Below the pieces are notes generated by a model. The model did not search any database. It was not told where the DNA came from and saw only the letters and a program-made list of their open reading frames with translations. 14,959 nt of DNA from Actinobacteria bacterium RBG_16_64_13 (GTDB lineage Bacteria; Actinomycetota; Thermoleophilia; RBG-16-64-13), in contig MELN01000039.1 in the NCBI GenBank assembly GCA_001768675.1, positions 44,742 to 59,700 on the forward strand, read 5' to 3'. The position numbers and the translations under genes are program-made. Positions within the stretch are counted from its first letter, which is position 1. The number at the start of each line of letters is the position of its first letter. Positions 1-7,269 of this stretch are shown one piece after another.

Positions 1-1569
1 CTCTTCCCGCGTATAGCCCAGCTGCCTGCACGTCGATTCGCTGGCGTAGGTGAGGATGCCGTCGGCGCCTATCCAGAAGATCTGGCCCGCAGCGTGCTCC
101 ATTGAATATTGGGTCAGGAGAAACTTCTTCTCCATACGCTTGCGGTCGGTGATGTCTCGCGCGAAGACGACGTTGTACTCCATGCCGGCGTACTCGACGT
201 AGTTGACGTTGACCTCCACCGCCATCTGACTGCCGTCCTTGCGCCGATGCACCGACTCGTGCGTCGAGGAGCCCGCCCGTTTGACCTCCTCCAGCATGTC
301 CTCCCACTTGTGAGACGCGCGGACGACGATGTCCTTGACGTTCATTGCCATCAGCTCTTCACGCGTGTAGCCCAACTGCCGGCAAGTGGAATCGTTCACA
401 AAGACGAACGTGCCTTCGGGAGTGACCCAGAAGATCTGTTCCTCGGCGTTGTCCACGGAGACCTGAGTAATGCGCGCCATCTCCTGCGCACGCTTGCTTT
501 CGGTGACGTCGCGTCCGAACACACAGTGAAAGCCGACGCCTTCGAACTCCACGTGGCCCGCCGAGACCTCGACGTCGATGATCTCCCCACTCTTGGTCCG
601 ATGCCGGGTGTCGTTCGTGGTCCACCCACGGGACTTCACCGATTCCCAGTGCTCCTTCCAGGGGCTGGGTGCCCATGGATCGACGTCGTGGAGCACCATG
701 GTCAGCAGTTCCTCTCGCGTATACCCGGTCTTGGCGCAGGTAGCTTCGTTCACGTAAACAAAGCGCGCGTCGGAGTCCAGCCAGTAGATCAGTTCCCCCG
801 CCTTCTCAATGGAGAACTCAGACAGGCGCAGTGATTGCTGCATGCGTCGCTGGTCGGTGATATCGCGGGCGTACACGCAGAGATACTCGATGCCGCCGTG
901 CTCGACGTAGCTCGCCTTGATCTCTACGTAGAACTCCTCACCGCTCTTGGCGCGATGTAGGTGCTCGCTGCTCTTGATGAAACCGGCCTTCTTGAGCGCC
1001 GCGAAACGTTCCTTCCAGGGCCTGGTCGCCCCGGGATCGATGTCGTAGAGCGTCAGCTTGAGCAACTCTTCGCGGGAATACCCCGTTCTCTCGCACGTAG
1101 CGTCGTTGACGTACGCGAGCCGGGCGTCCTTGTCGACCCAGTAGATCAGCTCGACGGCTTTGTCTATCGAGAACTCGGCGAACTGGAGAGAGTCTTCAGT
1201 CTGCCTCTGCTCGGTGTGGTCCTCAACCATCATCAGGGAGCTTCTCCGACCCATGAGGTCGACTCCTTCGATGACTCGCTGGATCCACTGCTCACGGCCC
1301 TCCGGGAGGGTCCGCTTGACCTCCCTCCGCACCGGGCTGGAAGAACCCATGGCCTTTCGGGCATCGTCCTCCAGACCCTCTCCCCAGAAAAGATCGCTCA
1401 GGGGGTGCTGCAGCAGCTCCGCCACAGTGACGCCGGCGACGGCGGCCGCCGACTCGTTCGCCCACAAACACGGCCCGTCCGGTGAGAAAGCGACCATCCC
1501 GTGCAGGGTGTTCGCCAGAAGTACCTCGCCCAACGCTTCGAGTAGTTCCTCTTTCTGATCATCTGTCAT
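1..1569 (-). CDS. Multi-PAS sensor protein, N-terminal 523 residues (cut by left edge)
   Basis: The minus frame is open from an ATG at 1567-1569 down to position 1, so at least 523 residues are present and the C-terminus is outside the window. It starts with a divergent PAS-like segment (about residues 10-120). PAS domains with S-box character follow, beginning near residues 130, 249 and 367, and a fifth begins near 485 and is cut. The repeated landmarks are an I(Y/F)W segment, a YVN(D/E)(A/S)TC segment, GY(S/T)REEL, and closing (A/G)RD(I/V)T. No membrane segment or signal peptide is visible, so it is probably cytoplasmic. PAS arrays like this normally feed a histidine kinase, diguanylate cyclase or phosphatase output domain; which one cannot be seen. 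A GGAGG lies about 12 nt before the ATG. Repetition at about 118 codons suggests internal duplication. The ligand is unknown. Confidence 0.88.
   Translation of the reverse strand, partial: MTDDQKEELLEALGEVLLANTLHGMVAFSPDGPCLWANESAAAVAGVTVAELLQHPLSDLFWGEGLEDDARKAMGSSSPVRREVKRTLPEGREQWIQRVIEGVDLMGRRSSLMMVEDHTEQRQTEDSLQFAEFSIDKAVELIYWVDKDARLAYVNDATCERTGYSREELLKLTLYDIDPGATRPWKERFAALKKAGFIKSSEHLHRAKSGEEFYVEIKASYVEHGGIEYLCVYARDITDQRRMQQSLRLSEFSIEKAGELIYWLDSDARFVYVNEATCAKTGYTREELLTMVLHDVDPWAPSPWKEHWESVKSRGWTTNDTRHRTKSGEIIDVEVSAGHVEFEGVGFHCVFGRDVTESKRAQEMARITQVSVDNAEEQIFWVTPEGTFVFVNDSTCRQLGYTREELMAMNVKDIVVRASHKWEDMLEEVKRAGSSTHESVHRRKDGSQMAVEVNVNYVEYAGMEYNVVFARDITDRKRMEKKFLLTQYSMEHAAGQIFWIGADGILTYASESTCRQLGYTREE
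112..1176 (-). repeat. Tandem PAS-encoding repeats, period 354-357 bp
   Basis: Equivalent codons at the start of successive PAS units end at 1176, 819, 465 and 111. Spacings are therefore 357, 354 and 354 bp (119, 118 and 118 codons). The units share both protein motifs and visible DNA identity, for example around the GY(S/T)REEL codons. This is a diverged in-frame duplication inside a gene and not a mobile repeat. A further partial unit occupies 1-111. Confidence 0.75.
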
Positions 1570-1694
1570 TGCCGCGCTCGACCTCCCTCGGCACCTGATT
1601 CTGGGCACGCGTACGTTCGCGAAGTGAAAATCCATGCGTTAGGGCTAATCGGCAGAAAAGCCTCATCACTGAATACCAGCGGCAACGCCAGGAG

Positions 1695-1727
1695 CCTAAA
1701 AAGCCTCTGTTCTTCGACGAAACAGAG
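1695..1727 (-). terminator. Rho-independent terminator of the universal stress gene
   Basis: Read on the minus strand, CTCTGTT (1727-1721) pairs perfectly with AACAGAG (1711-1705) around a 9-nt loop. It is followed by GC and five T (1702-1698). It starts 28 nt after the universal stress protein stop and separates that gene from the PAS gene on the same strand. The 7-bp stem is modest, so strength is uncertain. Confidence 0.55.
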
Positions 1728-1755
1728 CTCCACCGCCCCTAGTCCGACGCAGGGG

Positions 1756-2199
1756 CTACTTCACCTGTTTGAGTTGCGGCGAGGGAACGATGACGAGGGG
1801 GCACTTGGCATGCACGACCACCTGGCGGCTGATCGACCCGAGGAGCATCTCCCTGAAAGACCCGTGACCGCGCCTGCCGACCACCAGAAGCTCCGCATTC
1901 CCGGCGTTCTCCAGGAGTACCTTGGCCGCCTGCCCTTCGACTACGATCTCCTCGTGTTTGACGTTGGGCTCACGCTCACCCACCAGGGCCGCGGCATCCC
2001 GTGCCACCCTTATGGCGTTCTCCCGGAACTCCTCGTAGAATTCTTTTCCCGCGACCACGCTGGCAAGGACCGAGGCTGGGATCTCCCACGCGCTCACCAA
2101 GCGAAGCTTGGAACCGCGCAGAGCGGCTTCCTTCATGGCGAAATCCAGAGCGATCGCCGCGCCCTCGGACCCATCCACTCCCACCACGATGACTCCCAT
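1756..2199 (-). CDS. Universal stress protein, UspA family (ATP-binding type)
   Basis: This is a 147-residue single-domain Usp, normal length for the family. It opens with a hydrophobic strand ending in VGVDGS, where Asp9 sits at the usual adenine-contacting position. Near the C-terminus it has the complete G-x2-G-x9-G-S nucleotide-binding signature (Gly108, Gly111, Gly121, Ser122) followed by CPLVIV. This places it with ATP-binding Usp proteins. These are cytoplasmic dimers tied to survival under starvation or oxidative stress; the exact role is not predictable. An in-frame start 12 codons upstream exists, but GGGAGG lies just before the ATG at 2197-2199, so I chose the shorter form. It is transcribed divergently from the SpoIIE-type phosphatase gene and ends before its own terminator. 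Confidence 0.9.
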   Translation of the reverse strand: MGVIVVGVDGSEGAAIALDFAMKEAALRGSKLRLVSAWEIPASVLASVVAGKEFYEEFRENAIRVARDAAALVGEREPNVKHEEIVVEGQAAKVLLENAGNAELLVVGRRGHGSFREMLLGSISRQVVVHAKCPLVIVPSPQLKQVK

Positions 2200-2295
2200 G
2201 CGGCCTCCCTTTCTCTGTCGCTCTGTCACCAGCATACCCTTTCGCCGTAGCCGCGTCTTTACCCGCCAGGACAGCCGAATCGCCAGGTCCTCTCA

Positions 2296-2310
2296 CTTGT
2301 CGCCGACAAG
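2296..2310. promoter_or_regulatory. Perfect 7-1-7 inverted repeat, operator candidate
   Basis: CTTGTCG-C-CGACAAG is a perfect palindrome of two 7-bp arms around one base. It overlaps the -35 hexamer of the phosphatase promoter and lies in the divergent region shared with the universal stress gene. This is the position expected for a repressor site. The binding protein is unknown. Confidence 0.45.
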
Positions 2311-2325
2311 CCCACCGAATATGAT
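2297..2325 (+). promoter_or_regulatory. Sigma-70-type promoter for leader ORF and phosphatase
   Basis: TTGTCG (2297-2302, 4/6 to consensus) is separated by exactly 17 bp from TATGAT (2320-2325, 5/6). Transcription would start near 2332, giving a 5' leader of about 70 nt before the ATG at 2401. Confidence 0.6.
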
Positions 2326-2386
2326 ACTTGCGGGCAGTGGAGCAAGACCGGCGGCCGACGAGTATTCTCGCGGCATCCACGCTCTC

Positions 2387-2393
2387 AAGGAGG
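2387..2393 (+). promoter_or_regulatory. Strong Shine-Dalgarno serving the leader ORF
   Basis: AAGGAGG stands 7 nt before the ATG at 2401 and is nearly full-length complementary to the 16S tail. No comparable site precedes the phosphatase start at 2462, so this is the main ribosome entry point of the transcript. Confidence 0.7.
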
Positions 2394-2400
2394 CAGGCCC

Positions 2401-2469
2401 ATGACTAGCTCCAACAGACCGGCACGTTCGCGGGCAGCCCTCGCCGCGGTCGGCCAGCTCAATGTCTGA
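2401..2469 (+). CDS. 22-residue leader ORF overlapping the phosphatase start
   Basis: An ATG 7 nt after AAGGAGG opens a 22-codon frame rich in Arg, Ala and Ser. It ends in TGA at 2467-2469. The phosphatase ATG at 2462 lies inside its last codons in another frame, and a second in-frame phosphatase ATG (2471) follows the stop after one base. The arrangement suits translational coupling or reinitiation. Alternatively, the peptide is the true N-terminus of the phosphatase and a one-base deletion or sequencing error separates them. The peptide itself is not recognisable. Confidence 0.4.
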   Translation: MTSSNRPARSRAALAAVGQLNV

Positions 2470-4138
2470 GATGACCCTCCCGGCGCAAAAGAGCCCGTCT
2501 GCTGAAGCCGAAGCCTTGGCTGCGGGGCGGACGACCAGGCTTCTGCTCACCCGGAGGCACCCGTGGATCGTTCTCCTGGTCGGATCTGTGTTCCAGGTGG
2601 GCCTCTTGTACGGGGTGGGTGTACTGGGCGACACCTACCATTACCTTGGCATCCCGGGCGCGGCCGCGGCCCTTTTCGGCGTGCTGGCCGCGGTTATGGC
2701 GGGCCCCCTCGTGGGAGGTGTGGTCGCCTTGGTAGGCGGAGCCGCGTTCGTGGCGTTCGTCACCGACTTCGGGCAGTCCGTGGGTGCCGTCGCCATCGCC
2801 ATCGCGATCCTTCTCTGGACCCTCGCCGCGGTCATAGCCGGCACGGCCGGCCGGTCGATTCGGCGACGGGCCTGGGAACGGGAAGGCCTCCTCTCCAAGG
2901 CCCTCGACGAGTCCGAGTCGTCCAAGACCGCGATGGAAGGCATCCTCACCCTCGGACTCAACTTCCAGCGCGCCCAGAGCTACGAGGCGATGGTCGACGC
3001 CATCTGCGCGGCGGCGAGGGAGACATTCGCTGCGGGCTCGGCCTCGCTCTACGCGTCCAGCAACGATCGCCTAGTCCTGCTCGCCCGTGACCCCTCGAAC
3101 CCGCTTCTGCCGACGGGACAGCAGCTCGCTCCAGGCCTTTTCCCACCGGTGACACAGGTCCTCGAGTCGGGCACACCGGAATTCGTGGCTGACGTCTCGG
3201 CCGAGAGCTGGCCCGCCCACAGCCGGGAGATCGTCCGCTCCCTGGGCATCCGCTCACTGCTCCGCATCCCCATGCGGATCACCCCCACGTCAGCCTATCT
3301 GCTCGTGATAGGTTGGGACCAGGTTCAAGAGTCACTCGATCCGGCCAGACTCGTCCTCGCCCAGCGTTTCGCCGATCAGACGGCGGCGGCCTTGGAGCAC
3401 GCGGAGGCCGAGACCCTCCACAGACGCCTCGAACGAAGTCTCTTGTCCCATACTCGAGATCGTCATCCAAGGCTCGATCTTCACGTCTACTATCGGAGCG
3501 GCGAGAGCCGGCTGGGCATAGGCGGGGATTTCGTCGATTACGTGGTCCACGGGGACTCCGGGCTCAGCTTCGTCATAGGCGACGTTAGTGGCCACGGACC
3601 CGACGCAGCAGCGCTCGGTGCCACGCTCCGCTCAGGATGGAGGGCCCTGGCCGACGTCGGCGCGCCTCCCCGGGTGATGGTGCAATGCTTGGACCGGATG
3701 CTCGTGGCCGAGAGGAGCGACGCCAGGATGTTCTGCACCCTTCTTGCCGGACAGCTCGACCTTTCCATCGGATCGCTGACTCTAGCGAACGCCGGCCATC
3801 CGCCCCCATTGATGGTAGCGGAGAAGGCGTCGCTGTTGCCGGTCAGGCCTGTCCTGCCGTTGGGATGCCAGAACCATAATGGCTGGCAAGCCGGGTCGTT
3901 CGACCTGCCCGAGACCTGGAGTCTGCTCCTCTATACGGATGGTCTCTTCGAAGGCTTCGTCGAGCCGGGTTCCCGGGAGCGCTACGGCCTCGACAGGCTC
4001 GTGGAACGGTTCGACCGTGCAGCGCCCGGCCCCCTGCCCGTGTCGCAACTGGACGAAGTACTGGCCGAGCTGGAGCGGGCCAATGGCAAGCCACCGCCCG
4101 ACGACGTGGCCGTTCTCCTCATCTCTAAGGCCGCCTGA
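2462..4138 (+). CDS. Membrane-anchored GAF/PP2C (SpoIIE, RsbU-like) Ser/Thr phosphatase
   Basis: This 558-residue protein begins with a cytoplasmic tail. About four membrane segments follow (roughly residues 33-130), then a basic linker, a GAF-like domain (about 155-315) and a PPM/SpoIIE phosphatase domain (about 335-555). Metal-binding motifs are intact: GGDF (Asp356), GDVSGHG (Asp374), ANAGHPPP, YTDG (Asp493) and PDD (Asp547/548). The enzyme should be active. Such proteins dephosphorylate anti-sigma-factor antagonists (RsbV/SpoIIAA type) in partner-switching stress pathways, with the GAF and membrane parts sensing a signal. No antagonist, anti-sigma or sigma gene is in the window. The start is uncertain: ATG 2462 has no good ribosome-binding site, ATG 2471 is an alternative, and translation probably depends on the upstream leader ORF. 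Confidence 0.9.
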   Translation: MSEMTLPAQKSPSAEAEALAAGRTTRLLLTRRHPWIVLLVGSVFQVGLLYGVGVLGDTYHYLGIPGAAAALFGVLAAVMAGPLVGGVVALVGGAAFVAFVTDFGQSVGAVAIAIAILLWTLAAVIAGTAGRSIRRRAWEREGLLSKALDESESSKTAMEGILTLGLNFQRAQSYEAMVDAICAAARETFAAGSASLYASSNDRLVLLARDPSNPLLPTGQQLAPGLFPPVTQVLESGTPEFVADVSAESWPAHSREIVRSLGIRSLLRIPMRITPTSAYLLVIGWDQVQESLDPARLVLAQRFADQTAAALEHAEAETLHRRLERSLLSHTRDRHPRLDLHVYYRSGESRLGIGGDFVDYVVHGDSGLSFVIGDVSGHGPDAAALGATLRSGWRALADVGAPPRVMVQCLDRMLVAERSDARMFCTLLAGQLDLSIGSLTLANAGHPPPLMVAEKASLLPVRPVLPLGCQNHNGWQAGSFDLPETWSLLLYTDGLFEGFVEPGSRERYGLDRLVERFDRAAPGPLPVSQLDEVLAELERANGKPPPDDVAVLLISKAA

Positions 4139-4140
4139 GC

Positions 4141-4171
4141 CCGGCCGCGGGGCCGGCGCCGCTGTGGCGCC
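4141..4171. terminator. GC-rich hairpins between convergent phosphatase and leuB genes
   Basis: Two mutually exclusive hairpins share bases here: CCGGCC/GGCCGG (4141-4146 with 4151-4156) and GGCGCC/GGCGCC (4155-4160 with 4166-4171). They fill the short gap between the two stop codons and could end transcription from both sides. There is no T tract, so this is a weak call. Confidence 0.35.
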
Positions 4172-4202
4172 GCCCGCCCCGCCCTGGTCAAGGAGCGTCC
4201 GA

Positions 4203-5267
4203 TCAGCCCTTGTTCGCCACGAACTTCGCCACTAGGTCGCCGACCTCGTCGGTGCCCATGCCCATGTGTCCCGCATTGAGCGACTGCATCTTACTCACCG
4301 CGTTGATGATGCCCTTCTCCACCCAGCCCGCCGCGTCCCTTTCGCCCAGGTAGTCGAGCATCATCTGCACGGCGCCGATGGCGGCCAGCGGGTTGATGAC
4401 GTTCTGACCGGTGTACTTGGGTGCGGACCCGCCGATAGGCTCGAACATGCCTATCTTGCCCGGATGGAGGTTGCCGCCGGCGGCCACGCCCATGCCGCCC
4501 TGGATCATGGCGCCCAGGTCGGTGATGATGTCGCCGAACATGTTGTCGGTGACGATGACGTCGAACCACTCGGGGTTCTTGACGAACCACATGCAGGTGG
4601 CGTCCACGTGAGCATACTCCCGCCTGACCTTGGGATAGTCGGCGTCGCCGACCTCATTGAATGCGCGCCACCAGAGATCCCAGGCGAAGGTGAGCACGTT
4701 GGTCTTGCCGACGAGCGTGAGCTGGTTGTGGCGGTCGTCCCTGAGCGCGTAGTCGTAGGCGTAGCGGATGCAACGCTCCACGCCCTTGCGGGTGTTGATG
4801 CTGTCCTGCACCGCGATCTCGTCGGGCGTGCCCTTCTTGAGAAAGCCGCCGGTCGAGGCATAGAGGCCCTCGGTGTTTTCCCGCACCACGACGAAGTCGA
4901 TCTCCTTGGGTCCCTTGTCCTTGATGGGAGTCTCTACGCCGGGAAAAAGCTTGACCGGACGCAGGTTGATGTAGAGATCGAGGGCGAAGCGTGCCTTGAG
5001 CAGGATCCCCAATTCGAGGACCCCGGGCTTCACTTCGGGGTGGCCGATGGCGCCCAGCAAGATGGCGTCGTGCGCGCCAAGCTCGCTGATGGCCGAATCG
5101 GGCAGGGTCTCGCCGGTGCGCAGGTAGCGGGCGCCACCGAAGTCGTAGTGTGTCAACTCGTAGGAGAAGCCCGCGCGGGCCGCGGCAGCGTCGAGGACTT
5201 TGAGCCCCTCGTTGATCACTTCCGGACCGGTGCCGTCGCCGGGCATGACGGCGATGCTGTATCTCAC
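4203..5267 (-). CDS. leuB: 3-isopropylmalate dehydrogenase
   Basis: The 354-residue enzyme catalyses NAD-dependent oxidation and decarboxylation of 3-isopropylmalate to 2-oxoisocaproate in leucine synthesis, as a cytoplasmic dimer. It belongs to the isocitrate/isopropylmalate dehydrogenase family. MPGDGTGPEV is near the N-terminus, NLRPVKLFPG at about 101-110, REN(T)EGLY at 129-136, the catalytic Tyr136/Lys188 region is present, and NMFGDIITDL at 242-251 carries the metal-binding aspartates. It resembles the actinobacterial/archaeal branch more than enterobacterial LeuB. Substrate assignment rests on its place as last gene of leuC-leuD-leuB; tartrate, homoisocitrate or isocitrate enzymes share this fold. 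The start is GTG (5265-5267) after AAAGGAAAGGA, 25 nt beyond the leuD stop. Confidence 0.9.
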   Translation of the reverse strand: MRYSIAVMPGDGTGPEVINEGLKVLDAAAARAGFSYELTHYDFGGARYLRTGETLPDSAISELGAHDAILLGAIGHPEVKPGVLELGILLKARFALDLYINLRPVKLFPGVETPIKDKGPKEIDFVVVRENTEGLYASTGGFLKKGTPDEIAVQDSINTRKGVERCIRYAYDYALRDDRHNQLTLVGKTNVLTFAWDLWWRAFNEVGDADYPKVRREYAHVDATCMWFVKNPEWFDVIVTDNMFGDIITDLGAMIQGGMGVAAGGNLHPGKIGMFEPIGGSAPKYTGQNVINPLAAIGAVQMMLDYLGERDAAGWVEKGIINAVSKMQSLNAGHMGMGTDEVGDLVAKFVANKG

Positions 5268-5292
5268 GTTGGTTCCTTTCCTTTGGCCGCGC

Positions 5293-5793
5293 TCAGCTCG
5301 CCGCCGCGCGTTGTTTCAGGTACGGGAGCAGACCGCCCGCCTCCACCAGCTCACGCATGAACGGCGGCAGCGGCTGGGCCTGGTACTTCACTCCGGAGGT
5401 CACATCGGCGATCTCGCCCGTGGCGAGATCGACCGTCAACTCGTCGCCTTCCTTGACGCCGTCCACCGCTTCAGGTGCTATCAGGATCGGGAGACCCGTG
5501 TTGAAGGAGTTACGATAGAAGATGCGGGCGAAACTCTTAGCGATCACCACCGATACCCCGGCCCCCTTCAAGGCGATGGGCGCGTGCTCGCGGCTGGAAC
5601 CGCAACCGAAGTTCTCCTTGGCCACCACGATGTCGCCGGGCTTGACCTTGCCGGCGAAGGTGGGGTCGGCATCTTCCATCACGTGCTCGGCCAACTCCTC
5701 TGCGGTCTTCATGTTGAGGTAGCGGGCCGGGATGATGAGATCGGTATCGACGTCGCGACCGAAGGTCCAGGCGCGTCCACGTAGAGCCGTCAT
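5293..5793 (-). CDS. leuD: 3-isopropylmalate dehydratase small subunit
   Basis: This 166-residue swivel-domain subunit pairs with LeuC to isomerise 2- to 3-isopropylmalate. It has the short archaeal-type length and not the roughly 200 residues of enterobacterial LeuD. Visible motifs are RDVDTDLIIPARYLN (13-27) and the highly conserved NFGCGSSREHAP (61-72), which contacts substrate. The substrate-selecting loop reads YLNMK. Its ATG overlaps the leuC stop by four bases (ATGA), and AAGGAGG at 5799-5805 gives good initiation, so translation is coupled to leuC and the subunits are made together. The related homoaconitase and citramalate isomerase subunits are alternatives, made less likely by the flanking leuB-type gene. 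Confidence 0.92.
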   Translation of the reverse strand: MTALRGRAWTFGRDVDTDLIIPARYLNMKTAEELAEHVMEDADPTFAGKVKPGDIVVAKENFGCGSSREHAPIALKGAGVSVVIAKSFARIFYRNSFNTGLPILIAPEAVDGVKEGDELTVDLATGEIADVTSGVKYQAQPLPPFMRELVEAGGLLPYLKQRAAAS

Positions 5794-7067
5794 GGCTGCC
5801 TCCTTCCGCCGATCTGGTCGGGCGTGGCGATGTAGCCCGCCACGGCGCTGGCCGCGGCCACGTACGGGCCGGCCAGGTAGACCTCGGAGCCGGGGTCACC
5901 CATGCGGCCCACGAAGTTGCGATTGGTGGTCGAAACGGCCCGTTCGCCTTTGGCCAGCACGCCCATGTGCCCGCCCAGGCAGGGCCCACAGGTAGGCGCC
6001 GACACGGCCGCCTCGGCCTCGAGGAACACGTCGAACAGGCCCTCGTCCATGGCCTGCTTCCAGATGGCCTGAGTCGCCGGGATGACGATGCAACGGATGT
6101 CCTTGTTCACCTTCCGCCCGCGCAAGATCTCCGCCGCCTGGCGCAGGTCCTCGATGCGGCCGTTGGTACAGCTGCCGATGACCACCTGGTCGATCATGAC
6201 GCCATTCAACTCCTCGGCCGGCTGGGTGTTTGATGGCAGGTGCGGCTTGGCCACCATGAGCGGCACTTCGTCAGCCTTCCACGAGTAGGTCTTCTCGTAC
6301 CAGGCATCGGCGTCGCTGGTGTAATAGCGAGGTGTGCGGCGGAACCGCCCCTCCACGTAGGCCTTGGTGGTGTCGTCGGGCGCGATGATGCCGCTCTTAC
6401 CACCCGCCTCGATGGCCATGTTGCAGATCGTGAAACGCGAATCCATGGAGAGACCGCGGATGGCCGATCCTGTGAACTCCATCGCCTTGTACAGGGCTCC
6501 GTCCACCCCGACCTGGCCGATGGTAAAAAGGACGACGTCTTTGCCCGTCACGTAGCGGCCCAGGGTCCCCTCGAAGTCAAAACGGTGGGTCTCAGGCACC
6601 CGGAACCAGGCTTCGCCCGTGGCCATCGCACCCGCCAGGTCGGTGGAACCGACCCCGGTCGCGAAGGCGCCCAGCGCCCCGTAGGTGCAGGTGTGAGAGT
6701 CGGCGCCCAGGATGACGTCACCGGGGCCAACGAGTCCTTGTTCGGGCAAAAAGGCGTGCTCTACGCCCACGCGGCCAACATCGTACCAGTGCACGAGGCC
6801 GTGCTTCTTGGAGAACTCGCGCATCTGCTTGACCAGGCCGGCCGACTTGATGTCTTTGTTGGGCGTGAAGTGATCGGGGATGAGAACGATCTTCTCACGG
6901 TCGAAGACACGGTCGAAACCGGCTTTCTCGAACTCGTCGATGGCCACCCCTGAGGTGACGTCGTTGCCGAGACACAGGTCGAGCTTAGCCATGATGAGAT
7001 CGCCCGGAGCCACCGACTCCTTGCCGGCGGCTCGAGCCAAGATCTTCTCGGTCATGGTCATGGCCAT
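5790..7067 (-). CDS. leuC: 3-isopropylmalate dehydratase large subunit
   Basis: This 425-residue aconitase-superfamily protein has the shorter archaeal/HacA-type length. It carries the [4Fe-4S] ligands Cys300 (in VIGSCTNGR) and Cys360/Cys363 (in PTCGPCLGG), plus GADSHTCTYGALGAFATGVG and a C-terminal NRNFVGRMG segment. With LeuD it converts 2-isopropylmalate to 3-isopropylmalate in the cytoplasm. The oxygen-labile cluster makes this step sensitive to oxidative and nitrosative stress. The N-terminus has three closely spaced Met codons (residues 1, 3 and 5). No strong ribosome-binding site singles one out, so the start may be 2-4 codons later. It is the first gene of leuC-leuD-leuB. No leuA or ilv genes lie in the window. 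Confidence 0.93.
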   Translation of the reverse strand: MAMTMTEKILARAAGKESVAPGDLIMAKLDLCLGNDVTSGVAIDEFEKAGFDRVFDREKIVLIPDHFTPNKDIKSAGLVKQMREFSKKHGLVHWYDVGRVGVEHAFLPEQGLVGPGDVILGADSHTCTYGALGAFATGVGSTDLAGAMATGEAWFRVPETHRFDFEGTLGRYVTGKDVVLFTIGQVGVDGALYKAMEFTGSAIRGLSMDSRFTICNMAIEAGGKSGIIAPDDTTKAYVEGRFRRTPRYYTSDADAWYEKTYSWKADEVPLMVAKPHLPSNTQPAEELNGVMIDQVVIGSCTNGRIEDLRQAAEILRGRKVNKDIRCIVIPATQAIWKQAMDEGLFDVFLEAEAAVSAPTCGPCLGGHMGVLAKGERAVSTTNRNFVGRMGDPGSEVYLAGPYVAAASAVAGYIATPDQIGGRRQP

Positions 7068-7112
7068 GCCACATACCCCCGTTCACCTAAGGCTTCGTGC
7101 GATGAGGACGTG

Positions 7113-7137
7113 CGCCGGCCAAAGAGACCTGCCGGCG
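7113..7137 (-). other. Hairpin in the leuC 5' leader
   Basis: CGCCGGC and GCCGGCG form a 7-bp stem around an 11-nt loop between the inferred transcription start (about 7147) and the leuC ATG. It could influence leu expression, but no run of leucine codons, T-box signature or following T tract is visible. Confidence 0.35.
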
Positions 7138-7153
7138 GCGGACCAGTCATTTT

Positions 7154-7182
7154 ATTCTACGCGCGCGCGAATGCACAACCAA
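7154..7182 (-). promoter_or_regulatory. Promoter of the leuCDB operon
   Basis: On the minus strand TTGGTT (7182-7177, 3/6 to consensus) and TAGAAT (7159-7154, 5/6) are separated by exactly 17 bp, the spacer being mostly alternating CG. Transcription would start near 7147, giving an 80-nt leader before leuC. Confidence 0.5.
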
Positions 7183-7269
7183 GGTGAAGACAGACCCCAT
7201 GCGCCGCGACGTCCAATGCGTCAACGCTCGGAAACGGCCTGGACGACCCCTTGGTGCTAACCTACGCGC

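Noticed and set aside
1570..1700. Promoter for the PAS gene
   Set aside because: Small palindromes (TTCGCGAA, TTAGGGCTAA) are present but no convincing -35/-10 pair with proper spacing.
2199..2235. Longer universal stress protein starting 12 codons upstream
   Set aside because: The extension contains the GGGAGG ribosome-binding site of the internal ATG, and the shorter product fits the family N-terminus.
4266..5360. Plus-strand frame of 364 codons opposite leuB
   Set aside because: It is a shadow of high-GC coding: leuB on the other strand has full family motifs and operon context.
6973..7157. Possible leucine leader peptide upstream of leuC
   Set aside because: The frame from the ATG near 7147 contains only a couple of leucine codons, none in a run, and no terminator/antiterminator pair with a T tract is visible.
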